The notes below the pieces were generated by a model that saw nothing but the letters and a program-made list of their open reading frames with translations, had not been told where the DNA came from and did no database searches. Below are positions 59,076 through 64,000 of a stretch of DNA of 64,000 nt, one piece after another; positions within the stretch are counted from its first letter, which is position 1, and every line of letters starts with the position of its first letter. The DNA is from Candidatus Paralachnospira sangeri (lineage in GTDB: Bacteria > Bacillota > Clostridia > Lachnospirales > Lachnospiraceae), in NCBI GenBank assembly GCA_904397815.1, contig CAJFOT010000113.1, positions 16,642 to 80,641 of the forward strand, in the 5' to 3' direction. The position numbers were made by a program, and so were the translations under genes.

Positions 59076-60410
59076 ATGGATTTTCTGAAAGGAAATATTA
59101 AATCAATCTATCTGAAATATCTGGCCGCAGCTTTCGGCAGCGCCCTGATTTCTTCTGTTTACGCCACTGTGGATATGGCTATGGTAGGCCAGTACCAGGG
59201 ACCGGAAGGCACAGCTGCTCTGGCTGTGGTAACGCCCATTTGGAATATTATCTACAGCCTCGGGCTCCTGATGGGCATCGGCGGTTCTGTCATTTTCAGC
59301 ATGCTGCGGGGACAGTCACGGGACAACCAGCGCCGCTCCAATGAATATTTCACCGCGGCTCTGATCGGTGCCTGTTTTCTGGCACTGGTCACCTGGGTTG
59401 GCATCGGCCTCTTCGACCGTCAGCTGCTGATCCTCTTCGGCGCCGATGAAACCCTGCTTCCTCTGGCCCGTGAATATGTGCTGCCGGTGAAATTCGCCCT
59501 GCCCACCTTCCTGCTGAACCAGATGCTGGCGGCATTTCTGCGCAACGACGGCAACCCCGGCCTCGCCACAAAAGCGGTTCTGTTCGGCGGCATTTTCAAT
59601 ATTTTCGGCGATTATTTCTGTGTGTTCGTGCTGGACTGGGGCATGTTCGGCGCCGGATTCGCTACTGCGGTAGGCTCTGTCCTCTCCTTCCTGCTGATGC
59701 TGACCCATTTCATCAGCAAGAAGAATACCCTGGCCCTGGTGCGGCCCCTGGCGCTGCCCCATAAGCTGCGGGAGATCGCCGTCACCGGTTTTTCCACCTT
59801 CTTCATTGACGTGGCAATGGGAATTCTGACCGTCTTCTTTAACCGTCAGATTCTGAAATATCTGGGAACAGATGCGCTGGCCGTGTATGGCATCATTGTC
59901 AATATCAGCACTTTCGTCCAGTGCTGCGCCTACAGCATAGGGCAAGCTTCTCAGCCTGTTATTTCCACCAACTTCGGGGCAGGCCAGGGCGGCAGAATCC
60001 GCATAACACTCCGATATGCCCTGGTCACTGCAGCTGTATTCGCTCTGCTGTGGACAGGCGTCAGCATAGCAGTGCCAAACCTGTATGTCCGTATCTTTAT
60101 GGCGCCCACTGCGGAGGTATTGGCGATTGCGCCCTATATCATCCGCTGCTACAGCCTTTCCTTTTTGCTGCTGCCTCTGAATATCTTCTCTACATATTAT
60201 TTTCAGGCAGTGATGAAGCCGGCCGCATCCTTTATTGTGTCTGTGGCCCGAGGCGTTGTGATCAGCGGCCTGCTGATCTTCCTGCTGCCGGTTCTGGCCG
60301 GACCTGATTCCATCTGGTTCGCCATGCCGGTGACAGAACTGGTGACATCCGTTTACGTTGTCTGGAAAATCAGGGAATATACCAGGCAGCTGCCGGAAAG
60401 GGCAGCCTGA
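59076..60410 (+). CDS. MATE-family efflux transporter
   Basis: 12-TM MatE pattern, SVYATVDMAMVGQYQGPEGTAALAVVTPI, GQASQPVISTNFGAGQ. Confidence 0.93.
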   Translation: MDFLKGNIKSIYLKYLAAAFGSALISSVYATVDMAMVGQYQGPEGTAALAVVTPIWNIIYSLGLLMGIGGSVIFSMLRGQSRDNQRRSNEYFTAALIGACFLALVTWVGIGLFDRQLLILFGADETLLPLAREYVLPVKFALPTFLLNQMLAAFLRNDGNPGLATKAVLFGGIFNIFGDYFCVFVLDWGMFGAGFATAVGSVLSFLLMLTHFISKKNTLALVRPLALPHKLREIAVTGFSTFFIDVAMGILTVFFNRQILKYLGTDALAVYGIIVNISTFVQCCAYSIGQASQPVISTNFGAGQGGRIRITLRYALVTAAVFALLWTGVSIAVPNLYVRIFMAPTAEVLAIAPYIIRCYSLSFLLLPLNIFSTYYFQAVMKPAASFIVSVARGVVISGLLIFLLPVLAGPDSIWFAMPVTELVTSVYVVWKIREYTRQLPERAA

Positions 60411-60440
60411 ATACAGGCACATGTAAGCAGGCTCCGCCCA

Positions 60441-61427
60441 TCACCCTGCCGGTTCGCAGATATACGCTACTTCCTGGTTTTTCCGCCTGATCCACTGGAC
60501 AGAAGCGTCCATGGCAGTCCGGCAGCCATTGGTCTGATCCAGGGCGTTTAACATGACAAAATCATGAATCATCCCCCGGATCTGCACTGCTGTAACATCC
60601 GCGCCGGCCCGCAGCAGTCTCGCCGCAAAAGCTTCTCCCTCACTGCACAGCACATCCGCCTGACCGTTAATCACCATAGTCGGCGGCATTTGCTGCAGCA
60701 GCCGGTCATCTGCCCGCAGGGGAGAAGCTGTGATCCGCCGGCGGTCTGTCGGATTCGGCGCATACTGCTGCCAGAACCACTGCATACCGGCCTGATAAAG
60801 ATAATATCCCCATGCAAACTGCCGATAAGAAGGCGTCTGAAAACAGGCATGGACAACGGGATAATAAAGCAGCTGCTTCTGAATATAGGGACCGCCCTCC
60901 TGACAGGCCATCAGACTGACGGCAATGGCCAGATTGCCTCCGGCGCTGTCCCCCGCTATGGTAAGGGTGTGCCGGTTTAAGTCTGGGAACTCCGGCTCTG
61001 TCAGCTCCCAGAGCATGGACAGCAGACGGAAGCACTGATTCAGCGCAGTGGGATATCGGGCCTCCGGCGCCCGGGCATATTCCGGAAAGACAACCAGAGA
61101 CTCCGTCCGGGCCGCCAGTTCTCTCACCAGCTTCTCGTGGGTATGAAAGCTGCCGAATACCCAGCCGCCTCCGTGGATATAAAAAATCACATGACGTATC
61201 TTCCTGCAGCTCAGGGGCCTGACAAGGTAAACAGGCACCCTTCCCCATCCGCCTGTATCTGTCAGCCTGACAGCAGTATCTGCCGGGTAAAGATAAACCG
61301 GCGCATTCTGGGCCTCCTCCAGCCTCCGGCGTCCCTCTTCCGGCGGCAGCTGAAAGATCAGCGGCGGGACAGCGCTCTGGTCACAAACCATCTGAGCGGC
61401 GGCCTCCAGCGGAATTCTCTGTCTCAT
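60441..61427 (-). CDS. Alpha/beta hydrolase (hormone-sensitive lipase-like)
   Basis: YIHGGGWVFGS (HGGG), IAGDSAGGNLA (GDSAG). Confidence 0.9.
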   Translation of the reverse strand: MRQRIPLEAAAQMVCDQSAVPPLIFQLPPEEGRRRLEEAQNAPVYLYPADTAVRLTDTGGWGRVPVYLVRPLSCRKIRHVIFYIHGGGWVFGSFHTHEKLVRELAARTESLVVFPEYARAPEARYPTALNQCFRLLSMLWELTEPEFPDLNRHTLTIAGDSAGGNLAIAVSLMACQEGGPYIQKQLLYYPVVHACFQTPSYRQFAWGYYLYQAGMQWFWQQYAPNPTDRRRITASPLRADDRLLQQMPPTMVINGQADVLCSEGEAFAARLLRAGADVTAVQIRGMIHDFVMLNALDQTNGCRTAMDASVQWIRRKNQEVAYICEPAG

Positions 61428-61532
61428 ACATGCTCCTCTCATAGAAATCCTCTGTCTCTATGATATGCCTGCCGTCTACGGAAAGTTCCTCTAAGCTGTC
61501 ACTGTGCCGTCTTTTTCCACTGGGATTATCGG

Positions 61533-61784
61533 CTATCCTTTCAGTCCTCTGGCCTGCCTGTCCATATCCTCTATCACAATGTCATAAATCTCCCCCAGAG
61601 ATGCACAGTATTCCAGCACCTTCCAGGGCTCATTGGTATGAAAATGAATCTTGATCAGATCCTCATCTCCCACTGCCAGCAGACAGTCCCCCTGAAAATG
61701 TTCCGTAAAGTAATCACTGATCTCATCCTCATCCAGGTTATCCCCTTCAATCAGCAGCTGTGTGTCATAACGAAATTCCAGCAT
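61533..61784 (-). CDS. Standalone FakA/YloV middle-domain-like protein (83 aa)
   Basis: LDEDEISDYFTEHFQGDCLLAVGDEDLIKIHFHTNEPWKVLEYCASLGEIYDIVIEDMDRQ. Confidence 0.7.
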   Translation of the reverse strand: MLEFRYDTQLLIEGDNLDEDEISDYFTEHFQGDCLLAVGDEDLIKIHFHTNEPWKVLEYCASLGEIYDIVIEDMDRQARGLKG

Positions 61785-61892
61785 CCTTATTCTCCTTTCT
61801 TTTCCTGATTGCTCTTTCTTATTCTGCTTCCTTTTATTCTTTCTCTGCTTATCTCCCGCGGTCTCCGGCTCCGGTCCGCTGCGGCTTCATGT

Positions 61893-62195
61893 TCATCTGC
61901 GCAGGCCCCGGCCATAGCCCCGGCCCCTGTATGCGGGCATCACAAACAGGTCCTCCAGATATATGCCTGCCCGGCCCAGAAAGGTGGAAAAATTATGAAA
62001 AAACAGGGCGAACCCTACTTCTCTGTCCCCCTCAAGGGCAAAGATGACCTCTGCTTTTTTTCTGTCAAACAGCCACTCTTCCAGCAGTTCCTCTGTCGCC
62101 ACCACCTGATCCAGCATATGCTCATAATCTGCCAGTGCCCTGATAAACTCCAGAATCAGCGGCACGTCCGATCTGTCCGCATACCGGAACCGCAT
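61893..62195 (-). CDS. GNAT N-acetyltransferase, apparently C-terminally truncated
   Basis: MRFRYADRSDVPLILEFIRALADYE...LFVMPAYRGRGYGRGLRR* stops right after motif A. Confidence 0.7.
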   Translation of the reverse strand: MRFRYADRSDVPLILEFIRALADYEHMLDQVVATEELLEEWLFDRKKAEVIFALEGDREVGFALFFHNFSTFLGRAGIYLEDLFVMPAYRGRGYGRGLRR

Positions 62196-62372
62196 TTCTT
62201 TCTGCCCCTGTTTTTCCTTCTTTTCTTGTTCTTTCCCCTGATCCTGTTTTTCTTCCTTGTTCAAAATAATCCTCCTTATACAGCCAGTATGCAGAACCGG
62301 CGGGCGGTTTGTACCTCCGGCCTGTCGTATACTGAACGGAAACATATACCCCATCCATTTCCAAACAGATGC

Positions 62373-63227
62373 CTACGGCACGCAGAGTGTTACAATTACC
62401 ACCTCCGGCCTGTTATTCACCCGAAACGGGAATACGCTGTTTCCCAGTCCCCTGCTGACTATCATGTTTGTTCTTCCTTCCACATACAGGCCGGCGTCAT
62501 ATTTCGGGAACAGCCCCTGGTTAGGGGCAATCAGTCCGCCGACCACTGGCAGCCGAAACTGTCCGCCATGGGCATGGCCGGTAAGTACCAGATCGATCTG
62601 CTGATTTACATAAGCGTCAAAGGTCTCCGGTCTGTGGGACAGCAGTATCCGATAACCGTCTGCCAGCTCCATGGCCGACAGCTTCTCTTCAAAATATGCC
62701 AGAGAATCCTTCAGTTCCTCATCCTGTTCCTCAAACCGGGGATCGTCCAGGCCGATCAGCTGAATCACCCCGCCCTCACGATCCAGGGTCACCGCCTCAT
62801 CTCTGAGGACCGTCACACCGACTGCCTCCAGCCGCCGCTCCAGTTCTTCATACTGTTCCTCCAGCCTGGCCTCATGATTCCCTGTTACAAAATAGCAGGG
62901 GGCAATTTGTACTGCTTCTTCGGCAAACTTCACTGCCCTGTCCATGTCTGTGTGAATAGAATCCACCAGGTCTCCGGTCAGCGCAATCATGTCAGGCTGC
63001 TCTGCCCGCAGCAGCATGAGCAGGTTCTCATTTTCCTCGCCGAATTCTCCGTTATGAAGATCAGAAACCTGGGCAATCCGCCAGCCGTCAAAGGAAGTCG
63101 GAATTCTTTCTGACACAATCTGAATTCTCGTCGTCTCCAAAGCCGTATTTCCCCAGGCAATCCACAGAATGAAAGCCAGCGCCGCAAACAAAATCACAAG
63201 CCATTTCATCACTTTCTTTTTCATCAT
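62373..63227 (-). CDS. Metallophosphoesterase (YkuE-like) with N-terminal TM
   Basis: IAQVSDLHNGEFGEEN, ALTGDLVDS, YFVTGNHEA, LTGHAHGGQFRLP. Confidence 0.93.
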   Translation of the reverse strand: MMKKKVMKWLVILFAALAFILWIAWGNTALETTRIQIVSERIPTSFDGWRIAQVSDLHNGEFGEENENLLMLLRAEQPDMIALTGDLVDSIHTDMDRAVKFAEEAVQIAPCYFVTGNHEARLEEQYEELERRLEAVGVTVLRDEAVTLDREGGVIQLIGLDDPRFEEQDEELKDSLAYFEEKLSAMELADGYRILLSHRPETFDAYVNQQIDLVLTGHAHGGQFRLPVVGGLIAPNQGLFPKYDAGLYVEGRTNMIVSRGLGNSVFPFRVNNRPEVVIVTLCVP

Positions 63228-63303
63228 TCTCTTTCTGATCCGCAGTCTTTCTTCATTTCTTCCATTCCTGAGAAATCTTTTTCCCTGATTTCATGCTCAA
63301 AAA

Positions 63304-63341
63304 GGAGACTGCCGGCATCAGTCTGACCAGCGGCAGTCTCC
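63304..63341. terminator. Intrinsic terminator-like hairpin
   Basis: GGAGACTGCCG (63304-63314)/CGGCAGTCTCC (63331-63341). Confidence 0.65.
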
Positions 63342-63356
63342 CTTCATCTGTCCCGT

Positions 63357-63860
63357 TTACACGAATTTACAATATTCTTTATATTTCTCCTCAAACACAG
63401 AAGGTTCCATGCCGGCTCTCTGCGCCGCAGCCTCCACAGAAAGGATTCCGTCTTCAACGAGACCAAACAGCGTCTCCAGTATTCCTTCCAGACGGCCTTC
63501 CGCTCTTCCTTCTGCCCGGCCTCTATCCAAAATTCCCGTACTCAGGTTACACATACGGCTCACCTCCTGACTGATTTTCTCGGTAACGTCAATATGAAAC
63601 TCTTCTGACAATACGACTTTCTTATCCTCGGCTGTCCGTTCCACAGAGAATATCTTGCTGAGGAGCCGTATGGCGTCGTCCTCGCTGTTTTCTCCGCGGG
63701 CACCCAAACGCATGACGATCACCCGCATCAGGTCGTAATTTCTCTCATCCTCCTGATAGGTTCCCCTCCTGCGTTTTTCCAGAAAACGGTATTCATTCAT
63801 TGCCTGGGCGCCTGCCACATCCAGGGTCCGGGCAATCTCACTCGCTGTTACATTTTTCAT
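63357..63860 (-). CDS. Hypothetical protein resembling the C-terminal part of Rpn/PD-(D/E)XK nuclease-family proteins
   Basis: RAEGRAEGRLEGILETLFGLVEDGILSVEAAAQRAGMEPSVFEEKYKEY tail; nuclease core not present. Confidence 0.5.
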   Translation of the reverse strand: MKNVTASEIARTLDVAGAQAMNEYRFLEKRRRGTYQEDERNYDLMRVIVMRLGARGENSEDDAIRLLSKIFSVERTAEDKKVVLSEEFHIDVTEKISQEVSRMCNLSTGILDRGRAEGRAEGRLEGILETLFGLVEDGILSVEAAAQRAGMEPSVFEEKYKEYCKFV

Positions 63861-64000
63861 GGGCTGTCCTCCGTCCGCCCTCCGTCACACAATCTGTTTC
63901 CCTGACTATATCCTGATTTTATCATGGAAACCTGGGGAGTTCAACATACAAAAAGTCCTTGACTCTCACGCTATGTTATAGTTTATAATTGCCTTACACG

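Noticed and set aside
59316-60422. 368-aa minus-strand ORF
   Set aside because: Antisense of the MATE transporter; Gln/Arg/His-rich composition typical of shadow ORFs.
61809-63113. 434-aa plus-strand ORF
   Set aside because: Antisense shadow of the GNAT and metallophosphoesterase genes; sequence is low-complexity and non-homologous in style; the opposite strand has clear motifs.

Overview
The window reads as a chromosomal segment of a low/medium-GC Firmicute, probably Lachnospiraceae-like (inferred from gene content, not searched). Most genes lie on the minus strand. Recognisable blocks: a complete F-type ATP synthase operon (6.6-12.7 kb); an AGCS symporter; a YesN/YesM-type two-component system adjoining an RbsC-like permease and a catalytically degraded RbsA-like ATPase (14.7-19.8 kb); a branched-chain amino-acid-type ABC transporter flanked by two paralogous esterases (19.9-26.7 kb); a PfkB kinase; a cbiMNQO transporter behind a cobalamin riboswitch (28.5-31.6 kb); a PadR/DUF2812 pair with palindromic operators; an AT-rich patch with a broken secreted-protein gene, two paralogous two-TM mini-proteins, a tuf 3' remnant and a hicAB remnant (33.7-35.6 kb); the str operon rpsL-rpsG-fusA-tuf; two heterodimer-type ABC exporters; a CsoR-like regulator; an LysR-HTH/MFS fusion ORF divergent from a ferredoxin/aldehyde:ferredoxin oxidoreductase pair; and a feoAAB/DtxR-like/DUF2325 iron locus with repeated 16-bp operators. 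Strongest leads: (1) a delta-C-terminal-domain/alpha fusion in the ATP synthase, with no separate delta gene and no delta N-terminal domain; (2) a kinase without an extracellular sensor domain next to a permease and a pseudo-ATPase, possibly a transporter-derived sensory system; (3) the LysR-HTH/MFS fusion; (4) the decayed bacteriocin/immunity-like locus; (5) a ~400-bp composite inverted-repeat element with a relative at 13 kb. No CRISPR, rRNA, tRNA, intact transposase or prophage was recognised. All family calls come from reading the translations; no database searches were run.
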